The position numbers and the translations under genes are program-made. From positions 1-32,826 of the forward strand of contig CAMCLJ010000013.1 in NCBI GenBank assembly GCA_945875745.1: 32,826 nt of DNA, read 5' to 3'. The notes under the pieces are model-generated. The model saw nothing but the letters and a program-made list of their open reading frames with translations. It was not told the DNA's origin and did not search any database. Shown here piece after piece: positions 8,706 to 17,223 of this stretch (position 1 is the first letter of the stretch; each line of letters starts with the position of its first letter). The DNA comes from Chlamydia trachomatis. Lineage in GTDB: Bacteria; Chlamydiota; Chlamydiia; Chlamydiales; Rhabdochlamydiaceae.

Positions 8706-10522
8706 CAAGTAGAAAACACTCTGTGCTGAGCGCTTGCAAACTCTAAAAGATGTGTATAAAAGATCTGCTCTTTTTCGCAAACACACCTTCTATATTCTTC
8801 TGTGTCCTCTGTAGCCTCTGTCCAATACCTGCGTAAAAAGATTTTTTCTATCCCTTTTGCAGCATTCTCTAGCAAGACATGGTATGCAAGCTCATCTTGC
8901 AGGTCCATATCAAGCAAGACTCTTCTGGCAGACATAAGAGGATAGGTGGGATCATGAGCCTGTTTTTTTACCTGATCTATCTCGTTTAGAATATCTTTGA
9001 TTAACTCGGTAGCTCTTAAAAGACTTGCCTTGAGCTCTTCATATAACGCTTGGAGCTTTTCAGAAGGGTTAATGAAGCTCTCTTCCATAGCCATATGGAG
9101 CATTCCTTGCATATCGTAAGCATTACAGCTCAGATCTGCTAAGATCTGAGCTAAAGGTCTATATCCAACATCCGGTATAGGCAGGCCTTTAGATGTCGCA
9201 TTAAAAAACTCTACATCTGGATTCTGCCGGGCATAATCACCGAGAACCTCTGCCTCCATCACCCACCGAACAAGAGAATAAATGCTGTTGCCTTCCCTAT
9301 CTTTTGTAATAATAAGCCTGTCAGCTGCATCTTGCTTTTTTTCTATATCGGATATCAAAATGCCCGAGGAGCTCATCACCCCTTTAGAATACCTTTTTTT
9401 ATCGGTATAGGCAAGGTCCACACCACAAAAAATAATAGGAGAGCAGCCCATGTAGCGTGCTAAAGACACAGCCATTGTAGTTACAGAAAGGGCCTCATGA
9501 CTTAAGTCGATCCCTAAGACAGGCATATCAAGACCTAGACGCTGCTCTATCCACGACTCAAAAGACCCTCCCGTTCCAGTCGACATATAAGCTAACGGGC
9601 AAGTTACAAGATCTAACACCTGTTTTTGCAGTCGTGGAGCAAAAAATAAAGGAGTCTCAAATGCCTGGGCTGTCTTAAGACGGATGTATTCTTCTTGGTT
9701 GGGATCTAAGGCCATTGCAATGTGTGGCCGGATCCCTTGAGTCGTTAAAGCTGAAATTGCCGAGCCGCCAGCAAAAATCAGTGCGTGAGCATCCATGTCT
9801 TTTAAGTGCTGCAGCTCTTCATCTAAAGATGGTCCGGCTCCACAGATAATAGCGGGTATATTTGCAAAGGCCCCTTTGAGTTGATTGACATAGCAGGCCC
9901 GATCTAACAGGCGAATATTTGACACAATATTCTCAAGCAGAAAATGGTAATGCAGACTCTCACACGTCCAGGAGTAAAAAATAAGGGCGTTGCGATAGAG
10001 AAAACGTTTCAGCTCGTCAATTTTTTTCCGATATTTTTTTTGATAGCGCCTTGTGGCTACCAGCTCTACTTTGTTACTTGGAATCGCAAGACAACATTGT
10101 TTTAATACTTCTTTTACATCCTGATCACTTTGTATAAAAAGAAACCGGGCTTGGGGATCGACAAGGATCTGGCTGGCAAGATCATAAGAGAGAAACAGAT
10201 CGATATGATCCATACTGGATTCTAAAATGATAAGAACCCTCTCTTTTTTCTCTTTAAGCCAGGGATGTAGCAACCGGTAATAAAGTCCCCCCTCTATTCC
10301 ATAAAGATAGAGGACCTCAATCTGATCGAGTGGAATCCCACTTAACCATTTTGGAAAATCGATCCCTTGATCTAAGAGCACTGTCCTCTTCAAATGGCTA
10401 CACATATAAGAAAAAGCGATATCGGGATAATACTGTTGTAAAACAGAGACGTTATGCTCTTTTACACCTTTCATATTAGATAGTAGCATGCCCCTGACCT
10501 TGTAATAGATGCCCGCTACCAT
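8702..10522 (-). CDS. DUF115 protein, motility-accessory-factor / MptE-like
   Basis: A 606-residue protein with the DUF115 core PAIICGAGPSLDEE (about 222-236), then AGGSAISAL, IRPHIAMALDPN and MGCSPIIFCGVDLAYT. This Rossmann-like fold occurs in archaeal MptE (6-hydroxymethylpterin pyrophosphokinase) and in Maf proteins, which transfer nonulosonic acids to flagellin. Chlamydiae are not expected to have flagella of this type, so a glycan or nucleotide-sugar role on another target is only a guess. The long start at 10522 overlaps the upstream gene by 47 bases. ATGs at 10489 (with AAGG 8 bases upstream) or 10474 (just after the upstream stop TAA) are equally possible. It is the last gene of the operon and a paralogue of the DUF115 gene at 11243. 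Confidence 0.8.
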   Translation of the reverse strand: MVAGIYYKVRGMLLSNMKGVKEHNVSVLQQYYPDIAFSYMCSHLKRTVLLDQGIDFPKWLSGIPLDQIEVLYLYGIEGGLYYRLLHPWLKEKKERVLIILESSMDHIDLFLSYDLASQILVDPQARFLFIQSDQDVKEVLKQCCLAIPSNKVELVATRRYQKKYRKKIDELKRFLYRNALIFYSWTCESLHYHFLLENIVSNIRLLDRACYVNQLKGAFANIPAIICGAGPSLDEELQHLKDMDAHALIFAGGSAISALTTQGIRPHIAMALDPNQEEYIRLKTAQAFETPLFFAPRLQKQVLDLVTCPLAYMSTGTGGSFESWIEQRLGLDMPVLGIDLSHEALSVTTMAVSLARYMGCSPIIFCGVDLAYTDKKRYSKGVMSSSGILISDIEKKQDAADRLIITKDREGNSIYSLVRWVMEAEVLGDYARQNPDVEFFNATSKGLPIPDVGYRPLAQILADLSCNAYDMQGMLHMAMEESFINPSEKLQALYEELKASLLRATELIKDILNEIDQVKKQAHDPTYPLMSARRVLLDMDLQDELAYHVLLENAAKGIEKIFLRRYWTEATEDTEEYRRCVCEKEQIFYTHLLEFASAQHRVFSTC

Positions 10523-11246
10523 CCCACTTCTTTAATTTAATAACAGCGCCGTTTTCATAGAACAACTCCTCTTGCATAGCTCCTGAAGGGTAAAACCTTC
10601 TATGCAATCCAACAGGGATTCCATTTTCATAACACCCTTCATCAAGAAGCATTCCCTCTTGATTAAAGATCCTATCATAACCATCTTTGGCCCCTTGTTT
10701 AAAAGAGCATGACCTCTTGATAGATCCTGATTCAAATAGCAAGAGAACAGCCCCCTCTAAAACACCTTGATTATATTGCATCTGACTTTTTTTCTTGCCA
10801 CTGTCATAAAAACAGAGGTGAGCTCCATGGAGCTGACCTTCTTTATAAGAGATCGATTGAATCAAGGTTTCCGAAGAGGAATAAAACAAGGCTTGTGCCT
10901 GCTTTTTCCCTTCAAAAAACCAAGTTTTAGAAAGAAGCTGACCCCTATCTCCAAAATAAGTAGAAGGGCCGTGGAGCCTTCCCTGCTTATAAAACCCTTC
11001 CCATATAACAGAGCCATTAGAAGAGAAGTATTTAGCCTGGCCATTACGCACGCCTCTGAGAGTAGAGTATAGTTTATTAATCTGTCCTGTCTCAAAATAT
11101 TGGATTAATACCAAAGAGCCCTCTATGGAGCCAGATAGATCCTCTGGCAGCTCTAGGTAGCTCCATTGATCGATACACTCGATCCCAAGTTCATGATCGA
11201 TAAGGCGGTAAGAGCCTTGCATAAATTCATAACAGGGCTGATTCAT
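10476..11246 (-). CDS. MORN_2 / YwqK-like repeat protein
   Basis: A 256-residue protein built of repeats of about 20-24 residues of the pattern GxxxGxxxxYxxxGxLxxxxxYxxG. Examples are QGRLHGPSTYFGDRGQLL, EGQLHGAHLCFYDSGKKK and NGIPVGLHRRFYPSGAMQ. This is the MORN_2 pattern of the family often labelled YwqK antitoxin-like, a label that says little about function. No signal peptide is seen, so it is probably cytosolic and likely a protein-binding scaffold. The start ATG overlaps the stop of the upstream DUF115 gene as ATGA (4 bases), so the two are translationally coupled. Lying between two DUF115 paralogues suggests a shared job with them; that is inference. Confidence 0.75.
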   Translation of the reverse strand: MNQPCYEFMQGSYRLIDHELGIECIDQWSYLELPEDLSGSIEGSLVLIQYFETGQINKLYSTLRGVRNGQAKYFSSNGSVIWEGFYKQGRLHGPSTYFGDRGQLLSKTWFFEGKKQAQALFYSSSETLIQSISYKEGQLHGAHLCFYDSGKKKSQMQYNQGVLEGAVLLLFESGSIKRSCSFKQGAKDGYDRIFNQEGMLLDEGCYENGIPVGLHRRFYPSGAMQEELFYENGAVIKLKKWDGSGHLLQGQGHATI

Positions 11247-12709
11247 AAAGCAGCCTCTAGATCTTTATAGCTGTCTATAATGGTGCGAAAAAAAAGAATC
11301 TGGTGGAGCATAGGCGCCTTTAGATCATTAGGTAGCGATCTTGCAAACACTATTTTCCAAACACTCCATACAGGTTCGATGACTGTCTGATAAAAAACTT
11401 CTTGTTCAAGTTCATATTGCAACAGCATAAACTCAGCTTTTGTTGTTGGATCTTCTGGGTGGTATTGAGAATACAGACCAAATAACTGATCCAAGTAGGT
11501 TCTTATCCGAACAAGGCTTTGATGAAAAACAGCTACTGCATTCTGAGGTTGATTATCTTTTTCTTTAAGAAGAATAGTCTCAATCATCTTCTGCACCATC
11601 GCTTTGATATCATATTCCTCATGAAGATACTGATTCGCCACCTCAAATATAGACATAGAATCTTGTTGTGCAAAGGTGCTTAAAATCGATGTATTAATGA
11701 AGGAGGTATCTGGATGACTTTCTATCCATTCAGATAGCCATATAGATGCCATTACCCAATCCTTTTTTGTTTTGATATCAGAGCCTGTGTCCTCAAGATC
11801 TTTATCAGGATCTTTACTCGCCTCTGCCACGGTTTTAGCGTACATACCCTCTTTAAAAGAGCAGTCGAGGCCTACCCAGATGATCGGATTGCATCCTAAA
11901 AATGTGGCAACTGATGTCATGAAAGTCGCAACCGTCCACCCCCCATCCAGCTCAATAGGGTTAGGAGCGGAGCTTGTTAACCACCGATCAAAGGGACCTG
12001 GATATCCAATCGGTATAGGGATTTTTAAGCTATTTATTTTAGCAAGAAGCTCAGAGGAAAACCTTTGTTGGTAAAAAAAGGGTGAAGGGTGATTGAGGGG
12101 TGGTAAAGATCGATTGGGGTCAGGATCGGGATCAACCCCTGCCGATATATGAAAAGGAACTTGCTCTGATGATAAAGCAGATAGAGCAGCGCCACCTGCA
12201 AAAATCACAGCTTTGGATCCACAGGATTTCAATATAGGGATCTGATCTGACAGGGTAGGTCCTGCCCCGCAGATAATAGCAGGCAAGTCTTTCAGGGCCC
12301 CTTCTAAACTTTTTACACAAAAGCTCTCTTTAGCTTGCAGGATGTTTAAACAAGTATTATAAATTGCTTTGGAATAAAAATCTTTTGTCTCTGATCCGAC
12401 TAAATGAACCCCGAGCACCGCCCTTTCAAAAGCATCCTTATGAGCCCAAAAAGCATCTCCTGGAACCCATAATTTAACGGTCAAAAACACATAATGCCAA
12501 GCAAGACTTGTCAGCGACTGATCGATAGGATCGGTTAACCTGTAGAGGCAGGTAGATGGTATATCAGAGGGCAGCAAATCTTGCTCCTCTTGTAGAAGAA
12601 CTAATGCGCGCCCTTCTTTTTCTTCTTGCCATGTGCTCAGCAGCTGTAGATGAGCTATCGCATACTGAGCTGGCACACATAAAACGGCGACATCTTCATA
12701 CCCTAGCAT
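11243..12709 (-). CDS. DUF115 protein, second paralogue
   Basis: A 488-residue paralogue of the 8702-10522 product. The core LPAIICGAGPTL lies at about 142-153, followed by AGGAALSALSSEQVPFHISAGVDPD and LGCNPIIWVGLDCSF, the same order of motifs as in the other copy. The N-terminal 130 residues are shorter and diverged. The start overlaps the HsdR_N-like gene by 14 bases and the end overlaps the MORN_2 gene by 4, so it belongs to one operon running from HPF to the distal DUF115. DUF115 enzymes bind a nucleotide or nucleotide-sugar. The pair may act as a heteromer or on two acceptors. No substrate can be named from sequence. Confidence 0.8.
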   Translation of the reverse strand: MLGYEDVAVLCVPAQYAIAHLQLLSTWQEEKEGRALVLLQEEQDLLPSDIPSTCLYRLTDPIDQSLTSLAWHYVFLTVKLWVPGDAFWAHKDAFERAVLGVHLVGSETKDFYSKAIYNTCLNILQAKESFCVKSLEGALKDLPAIICGAGPTLSDQIPILKSCGSKAVIFAGGAALSALSSEQVPFHISAGVDPDPDPNRSLPPLNHPSPFFYQQRFSSELLAKINSLKIPIPIGYPGPFDRWLTSSAPNPIELDGGWTVATFMTSVATFLGCNPIIWVGLDCSFKEGMYAKTVAEASKDPDKDLEDTGSDIKTKKDWVMASIWLSEWIESHPDTSFINTSILSTFAQQDSMSIFEVANQYLHEEYDIKAMVQKMIETILLKEKDNQPQNAVAVFHQSLVRIRTYLDQLFGLYSQYHPEDPTTKAEFMLLQYELEQEVFYQTVIEPVWSVWKIVFARSLPNDLKAPMLHQILFFRTIIDSYKDLEAAL

Positions 12710-13181
12710 GCTTTACCGCCTGCAAAAGGCGGTGATAAGATGGCAGGTTGGAGAAAAACACGTAACCCTGTTTTGAACGATCATAATACCCCCAATCGAT
12801 TCCGCCAGGATAAGCCACCGCTATAAAATACGCCTTAATAAAATAATTATACCCTATTACCTGATCCTTTGCCTGCTCCTTTAGCAAAACAGATTCTTTA
12901 CACTCAACAAGAAGCAAAGGGTATAAGGGCAAGGCTTGATGAATCCCCTTAGCAAAACATACCATATCCACTCTCCTGTCAGCAGGGGGAGATTTGGTAT
13001 TATCTACCGTTGGTATGGTGGAGAGCACTTTTTCGATCGCCATGAGTTCTTTAGGATAGAAGAGCTCACGGATCATACGATCAATGAGCTCTTGCCTTAC
13101 AATTTCTTCAGGGGTAGACAAGACCCACTTCTTACGAATAGGGTCAAATATTTGCTGTTTATTCGGCTTTAATAACACCAT
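12696..13181 (-). CDS. HsdR N-terminal-like (PD-(D/E)XK fold) protein
   Basis: A 161-residue stand-alone domain resembling the N-terminal nuclease domain of type I restriction R subunits (HSDR_N). The core is RRVDMVCF (Asp 72) and PLLLVECKES (Glu 93, Lys 95), which fits the D-ExK catalytic signature; the preceding STPEEIVRQELI helix is also typical. There is no helicase domain and no hsdM or hsdS nearby, so this is not a restriction system. Stand-alone members are widespread in bacteria and unexplained. The gene starts 23 bases inside the end of HPF and overlaps the next gene by 14, so it is tightly coupled in the operon. A nuclease activity is possible but unproven. Confidence 0.75.
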   Translation of the reverse strand: MVLLKPNKQQIFDPIRKKWVLSTPEEIVRQELIDRMIRELFYPKELMAIEKVLSTIPTVDNTKSPPADRRVDMVCFAKGIHQALPLYPLLLVECKESVLLKEQAKDQVIGYNYFIKAYFIAVAYPGGIDWGYYDRSKQGYVFFSNLPSYHRLLQAVKHARV

Positions 13182-13779
13182 AGTTGCCGTCTTTTGTACG
13201 GTAGATCACCTTGAGCTTTTGATCTTCTTCCCCTTTATATACAAGGAATGGATCGCCTGATAGCTCCATTTTCATCACCGCTTCATCACTTGTTAACATT
13301 TTCAGTGGCATGGTTTTTTTTCTAATGACTTTACCTGGTAGCATTTGTTTTTGTCTTGTCTCTTCCAGCTCGATTTCCATATCTTTATTATATTCATCGA
13401 TCTCGCTCGGGCGCATCAGGATATTTACCTGCATTTCTCCAATAGACATTTTTTTCTTGGTATGGTCTTGAATTTTTTCTTTCCACCTGCGGATCTGTTT
13501 TTGAATTTTATCCGCTGCCTGATCAATGGCTACATACATATCAGATGCGGTAGCATGTGCGGTCACTTTAAAGTGATCAAATTTCATCACAATTAAAGCT
13601 GAGTGTTCTATCTTATGCGCATCAAGCGTCACATGTAAATCGATTAAATGATGATGAAAACGATCGAGTTTAGATAATTTTGTCATTGCATGATTTTTCA
13701 TTGCATCTGTAACAAACATCGTACGCCCTAGAATCTGAATATTATAACCGGCCTCTTCCATTTTTTTTGCATCCACCAT
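13159..13779 (-). CDS. hpf: Ribosome hibernation promoting factor, long form
   Basis: A 206-residue protein of the HPF/RaiA family. The N-terminal domain (about 10-115) has the beta-alpha fold that sits in the mRNA/tRNA channel of the 30S subunit: YNIQILGRTMFVTDAMKNHA, then HSALIVMKF, then DMYVAIDQAADKIQKQIRR. The C-terminal domain (about 150-206: KTMPLKMLTSDEAVMKME, GDPFLVY, TKDGNYGVI) is the dimerisation module that makes 100S ribosomes, so it is the long form. It would silence ribosomes in the resting elementary body or under stress. A strong Shine-Dalgarno (AGGGAG, 7 bases before ATG) supports the start at 13779. It is the first gene of the operon that ends with DUF115. Confidence 0.9.
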   Translation of the reverse strand: MVDAKKMEEAGYNIQILGRTMFVTDAMKNHAMTKLSKLDRFHHHLIDLHVTLDAHKIEHSALIVMKFDHFKVTAHATASDMYVAIDQAADKIQKQIRRWKEKIQDHTKKKMSIGEMQVNILMRPSEIDEYNKDMEIELEETRQKQMLPGKVIRKKTMPLKMLTSDEAVMKMELSGDPFLVYKGEEDQKLKVIYRTKDGNYGVIKAE

Positions 13780-13929
13780 GATCTGCTCCCTGATCTATTA
13801 TGCTATCTAAGCGCAGTATATGCATTTTAAAAGATTTAATGGAACAGATGGATATACAATTAAGCTTTGAAATAAAATATTTTTTATTACAAAAGTTTTA
13901 TGCCAGATGAAGAACCTGATAAAAACAGC

Positions 13930-14568
13930 TTATTCTTTTCTGCGATATGCATAACGGCCGCGAAAAGGCATTTCCTCTGGATAATCTCTCCTCTCTATCC
14001 CTCCATCAAGGATAGCGCTGAAGCCAAAATATACTTGAGCTTTTTCTTGAGCAGATTCCCAAGACTGATGCAATGCTTCAGAAATTGCCCCATCGTAATA
14101 AAAACGGATATAAAGCTTTAGAGGGTCTGTCTCCACATCTACAACCACAGACCTGAGTTCAGGAGTCACCTCAGCCAATAATGCATTCTGCACAGCTAGA
14201 AGGGCGTAGGCTAAGGTGGGCTTTACCATGCTGATCTGTGGCTCCTCAACTCGAAAACAGGTCAGCCCAGACTCTTCCTTTCTTAAGTAAGCGCAGTATC
14301 CCCTGCCCTCTATTACCTTCGGATAGTCTAGTCTTTCTATCTTACTCCTGCTGAACCACTGGTCTAAATCGGCACTGGCTTCTGTAACAACACAATCCCA
14401 AAGATCTATCCTCTCTTCGGAAGCTTCTCCATCGTAATAAAAATTAGCAAGAAACAGATCCTGATCTTGATCCAAGTCAATAAACACAGCCCTTAACGCT
14501 GGAGTCACTTCCCCAAGTAGGGCGCTTTGTATTGCTAATAAAGCATATTCTATTGAAGAACTTTCCAT
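13930..14568 (-). CDS. Putative immunity protein, orphan copy (two repeated domains)
   Basis: A 212-residue protein from the ATG at 14568, which has GAGGTGAAA just before it. A longer open frame to 14634 only reads through the toxin tip. The protein is two copies of a domain of about 95 residues. Each begins like YALLAIQSALLGEVTPALR, has a central FYYDGxxSE and ends in ER-DYP-GR-AY-RKE. I do not know a named function; its place straight after an Ntox50 toxin tip makes an immunity role likely. No signal peptide is seen, so it would act in the cytosol. It is nearly identical to the 14753-15391 product in its second half and differs mainly in residues 1-75. Its toxin has been reduced to a 45-residue fragment. 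Confidence 0.72.
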   Translation of the reverse strand: MESSSIEYALLAIQSALLGEVTPALRAVFIDLDQDQDLFLANFYYDGEASEERIDLWDCVVTEASADLDQWFSRSKIERLDYPKVIEGRGYCAYLRKEESGLTCFRVEEPQISMVKPTLAYALLAVQNALLAEVTPELRSVVVDVETDPLKLYIRFYYDGAISEALHQSWESAQEKAQVYFGFSAILDGGIERRDYPEEMPFRGRYAYRRKE

Positions 14569-14570
14569 TT

Positions 14571-14708
14571 TCACCTCTGTGGTTTTCGAGGAACAATATG
14601 AACACCATCTTTTGCATAGTGAATTTTTCCCCATGTTCTAGGGATTTTCTCTGTACTTTCACGGACAACAGCATGCCCGATAAATTCTCCAAAATCCACA
14701 ATCTCCTG
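14571..14708 (-). pseudogene. Orphan Ntox50 C-terminal tip
   Basis: The reverse strand encodes 45 residues, from QEIVDFGEFIGHAVV to GVHIVPRKPQR and a TGA stop. They match the last 45 residues of the complete toxin (QEIVDFGEFIGYAVV to GVHIVPNLGMR). The codon before the match is TAG and no start codon or upstream toxin body exists, so it is a remnant. The TGA lies 2 bases before the ATG of the orphan immunity gene, as in the intact pair. This is the classic layout of a displaced toxin tip after cassette exchange. Confidence 0.8.
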
Positions 14709-14721
14709 CTAACAAAGATTG

Positions 14722-15536
14722 TATGCCAGATGAAGAACCTGCCAAAACTAGCTTATTCTTTTCTGAGATAAGCATAACGGCCGCGAAAGGGCATTTCCTC
14801 TGGATAATCTCTCCTCTCTATCCCTCCATCAAGGATAGCGCTGAAGCCAAAATATAATTGAGCTTTTTCTTGAGCAGATTCCCAAGACTGATATAATGCT
14901 TCAGAAATTGCCCCATCGTAATAAAAACGAATATAAAGCTTTAGCGGGTCTGCCTCCACATCTACAACCACAGACCTGAGTTCAGGGGTCACCTCTGCCA
15001 ATAATGCCTTCTGTACAGCTAAAAGAGCGTAGGCTAAGGTGGGCTTTACCATGATGATCTGAGGCTCCTCAACTCGAAAACAGGTCAGCCCAGACTCTTC
15101 CTTTCTTAAGTAAGCGCAGTACCCCCTGCCCTCTATTACCTTCGGATAGTCTAGTCTTTCTATCTTGCTCGTCACGAAACAATGACCTAAATCCGCACTA
15201 GCTTCTGTAATAACGCACTCCCAAATGTCCTGATTTACCTCGGACATCTTCCCATCTTGATAAAAATAACAGTAGAATATCTCTTGGTCAGGATCAACGT
15301 TAACGAAAACGGCTCTTAAAGCAGGAATTACCTCACCTAATAAAGCGCTTTGTATTCCTAATAAAGCGTATTCTACTGAAAATTGCTTCACGACTACCTC
15401 ATACCTAGATTTGGTACAATATGAACACCATCTTTTGCATATTGAATTTTTCCCCATGTTGTAGGGATTTTCTCTCCACCTTCACGGACAACAGCATACC
15501 CGATAAATTCTCCAAAATCCACAATCTCCTGGTAAC
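14722..15536 (-). repeat. Toxin-tip/immunity duplication, unit 2 (intact copy)
   Basis: Copy of 13899-14713, holding the 3' 138 bases of the complete toxin gene and its immunity gene. Stops, starts and toxin ends are all 823 bp from their counterparts. Confidence 0.88.
14753..15391 (-). CDS. Putative immunity protein for the Ntox50 toxin (two repeated domains)
   Basis: A 212-residue protein read from GTG at 15391, which lies 2 bases after the toxin stop, with GAGG at the toxin end serving as ribosome site. A longer frame to 15457 is only the toxin 3' end in another frame. Two tandem domains of about 95 residues share YALL-IQ-ALL-EV-P-LR, F(Y)xDGxxSE and ER-DYP-GR-AYLRKE. The tight coupling to the toxin gene and the duplicate that follows point to a cognate immunity protein, which would bind and block the RNase-like tip in the cytosol. 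The domain family itself I can describe but not name. Confidence 0.75.
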   Translation of the reverse strand: MKQFSVEYALLGIQSALLGEVIPALRAVFVNVDPDQEIFYCYFYQDGKMSEVNQDIWECVITEASADLGHCFVTSKIERLDYPKVIEGRGYCAYLRKEESGLTCFRVEEPQIIMVKPTLAYALLAVQKALLAEVTPELRSVVVDVEADPLKLYIRFYYDGAISEALYQSWESAQEKAQLYFGFSAILDGGIERRDYPEEMPFRGRYAYLRKE

Positions 15537-17223
15537 CTGGTGAACCGGGTAATAGATTCATCTCCCTCATCCCTTTGCCTGCAAATTCATTAACTAGTCT
15601 CTGGGGATCGGGATGCTCTAAGATGCTTTTATTTTTTATCAGATTATAATTCCTGTGACCTGAAATATGCTTACCCTGCTTATCAGCCTGAATTTGCAGA
15701 TTGCCATTACGCAAAATCTCTCGTCTGACCCGAGCCCTTCGTCCGGCTTCTAACTTAATAAGAGTACTATTTCTCTCACTAATTGCCATGGCTTGAAATG
15801 TCATTAGATTATTGGCGCGTTTAAGGGCGCGATACGACTGCATCATCTTGTTGACCCCAACTCCTGCAAAGATATCCACCCCATACTTTCCAATAATGAG
15901 ACCTGTCATCTCCCCTCTTTTTGCATTTTTAAATGTATCCCATTGTTCAATGAGGTCTTTGAGTTCTGGGGCAAGCTGTAATAAAGTGTCTTGGGGTGTG
16001 TGAGTACGAATAAATTCAATGCATTCCTGAGAGGCTTGGACAAATTCTTTAGACATTTGAGCAGGGTCTGATGCAAAAGCCCATAACCCATGACCAATAC
16101 CCTCGAAGGAAGATAATACAGAAGGGATGAACTCAGTACTAGCTTCTAAGGCTCCTTGAACAACACCTTTGGTAAGTCCTAAGGCAAAAGCCACCGTTTG
16201 AATATCATTTGTAATCGGCTCAAATTTGATGTCTGCAGTCAAATAATCTTTCATTGATAAATCAAAATCACCGAGCTCAAAATAAGCACCCGCCCGGTCG
16301 AAATAAACCCCTTTATTTTGTGGATCGCGCTGAATTAAATCGGACAGTGTTATGACAGCATCAGCATATAGACCCACTTCCATCTCTGTTTGACCTTTTA
16401 AAGCCAAGGCTTCTTGCTGAAGTTTTTCAAGGTCTGTGTTTGTTATTTTTTGTAATCCTGCTTTCACACACCGTAAAGCATCCAAGGAATTTCCCTCCAA
16501 ATAATCAAAAAGGCCTCGATGGACATAAGCTTGCGGACTATCATGGTGTGCTATGCAGAAATCGAGAGATTCTTTGCAGAAAGCAAAAGCCTGCTTCTCT
16601 TTTTTATTTATGAAATTAAGGTGTTCTGTACAGATCCTTTTTTCTTGTTTCTTTTCTTCTAATAGTGTTTTTTTATTCGTCAATCTCTCTATTAATATAT
16701 GCCATTCATAAACTGGGATTTTATTAGAGAGGTCGTTAATACGAGCCTTCAAAAAAGACTCGTTCTTTTCATATAAAGTCTCAAGATCTTTTTTTAGAAG
16801 GGTAAAAGCTTGAGGAATCGCTGCATAATTTTTATTGAACTTGAATACTTTTTTTCGATATCCCCGTCCTGAAGGTCCCGCATCATAAGGCTCTAGACTA
16901 AACTCTCTTTTAATCTTACTTGGAACTTCCGTGCCGCTTAAATTCCATTTACTTATGACAGCCCAGTAAATACTGCCCTCAAAAGGATACGGATCATCTA
17001 GATCTTCTCTTAAATCTGAAGAAGGGTAGAAGCCACTTGCGACGGAGGGGGAAACAACTCTTCCCAAAAGCAAAGAGGTATCCTCAATAGACGATTTCAA
17101 TAGCAAAACAGCCTCTACATAATCCGGGTCACTGGGAACTGTTCCGCATAAACAATCGCTCTCATCCGCAGAGAGTGACATCAAAACACTCCACATGCAG
17201 ATTATAATAGCTAATCCCTTCAT
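15394..17223 (-). CDS. Secreted TPR polymorphic toxin with C-terminal Ntox50 domain
   Basis: A 609-residue protein. Residues 1-19 are a signal peptide (hydrophobic run, then LSAD). Residues about 150-210 are charged and coiled-coil-like, and about 205-330 are TPR-like helices (AYVHRGLFDYLEGNSLDAL, then GVYFDRAGAYFELGDFDLS). Residues about 345-470 are a glycine-rich linker (GEMTGLIIGKYGVDIFAGVG). Residues about 510-609 match polymorphic toxin type 50: KQGKHISGHRNY, then EFAGKG, then VDFGEFIGY, then IPTTWGKIQYAKDGVHIVP. Ntox50 is predicted to be a metal-independent RNase of the BECR fold. The start has a strong AAGGAG 8 bases upstream. The stop is followed 2 bases later by the immunity gene. 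It may be aimed at competitors or at the host; the sequence does not decide. Confidence 0.85.
   Translation of the reverse strand: MKGLAIIICMWSVLMSLSADESDCLCGTVPSDPDYVEAVLLLKSSIEDTSLLLGRVVSPSVASGFYPSSDLREDLDDPYPFEGSIYWAVISKWNLSGTEVPSKIKREFSLEPYDAGPSGRGYRKKVFKFNKNYAAIPQAFTLLKKDLETLYEKNESFLKARINDLSNKIPVYEWHILIERLTNKKTLLEEKKQEKRICTEHLNFINKKEKQAFAFCKESLDFCIAHHDSPQAYVHRGLFDYLEGNSLDALRCVKAGLQKITNTDLEKLQQEALALKGQTEMEVGLYADAVITLSDLIQRDPQNKGVYFDRAGAYFELGDFDLSMKDYLTADIKFEPITNDIQTVAFALGLTKGVVQGALEASTEFIPSVLSSFEGIGHGLWAFASDPAQMSKEFVQASQECIEFIRTHTPQDTLLQLAPELKDLIEQWDTFKNAKRGEMTGLIIGKYGVDIFAGVGVNKMMQSYRALKRANNLMTFQAMAISERNSTLIKLEAGRRARVRREILRNGNLQIQADKQGKHISGHRNYNLIKNKSILEHPDPQRLVNEFAGKGMREMNLLPGSPGYQEIVDFGEFIGYAVVREGGEKIPTTWGKIQYAKDGVHIVPNLGMR

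Larger units (their letters stand above)
13899..14713 (-). repeat. Toxin-tip/immunity duplication, unit 1 (orphan copy)
   Basis: Direct tandem duplicate of 14722-15536 with a constant offset of 823 bp and no net length change. It contains the orphan Ntox50 tip and the downstream immunity gene. At the right end the match stops just after the string CAGGAGATTGTGGA of the toxin frame. Confidence 0.88.

Noticed and set aside
12696-13181. Type I restriction system
   Set aside because: Only the N-terminal nuclease-like domain is present; there is no helicase, hsdM or hsdS.
14569-14634. Longer start (MGKNSLCKRWC...) for the orphan immunity gene, and the matching one at 15392-15457
   Set aside because: Both extensions are just the toxin 3' end read in a second frame, duplicated with the cassette. 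Ribosome sites favour the starts at 14568 and 15391.
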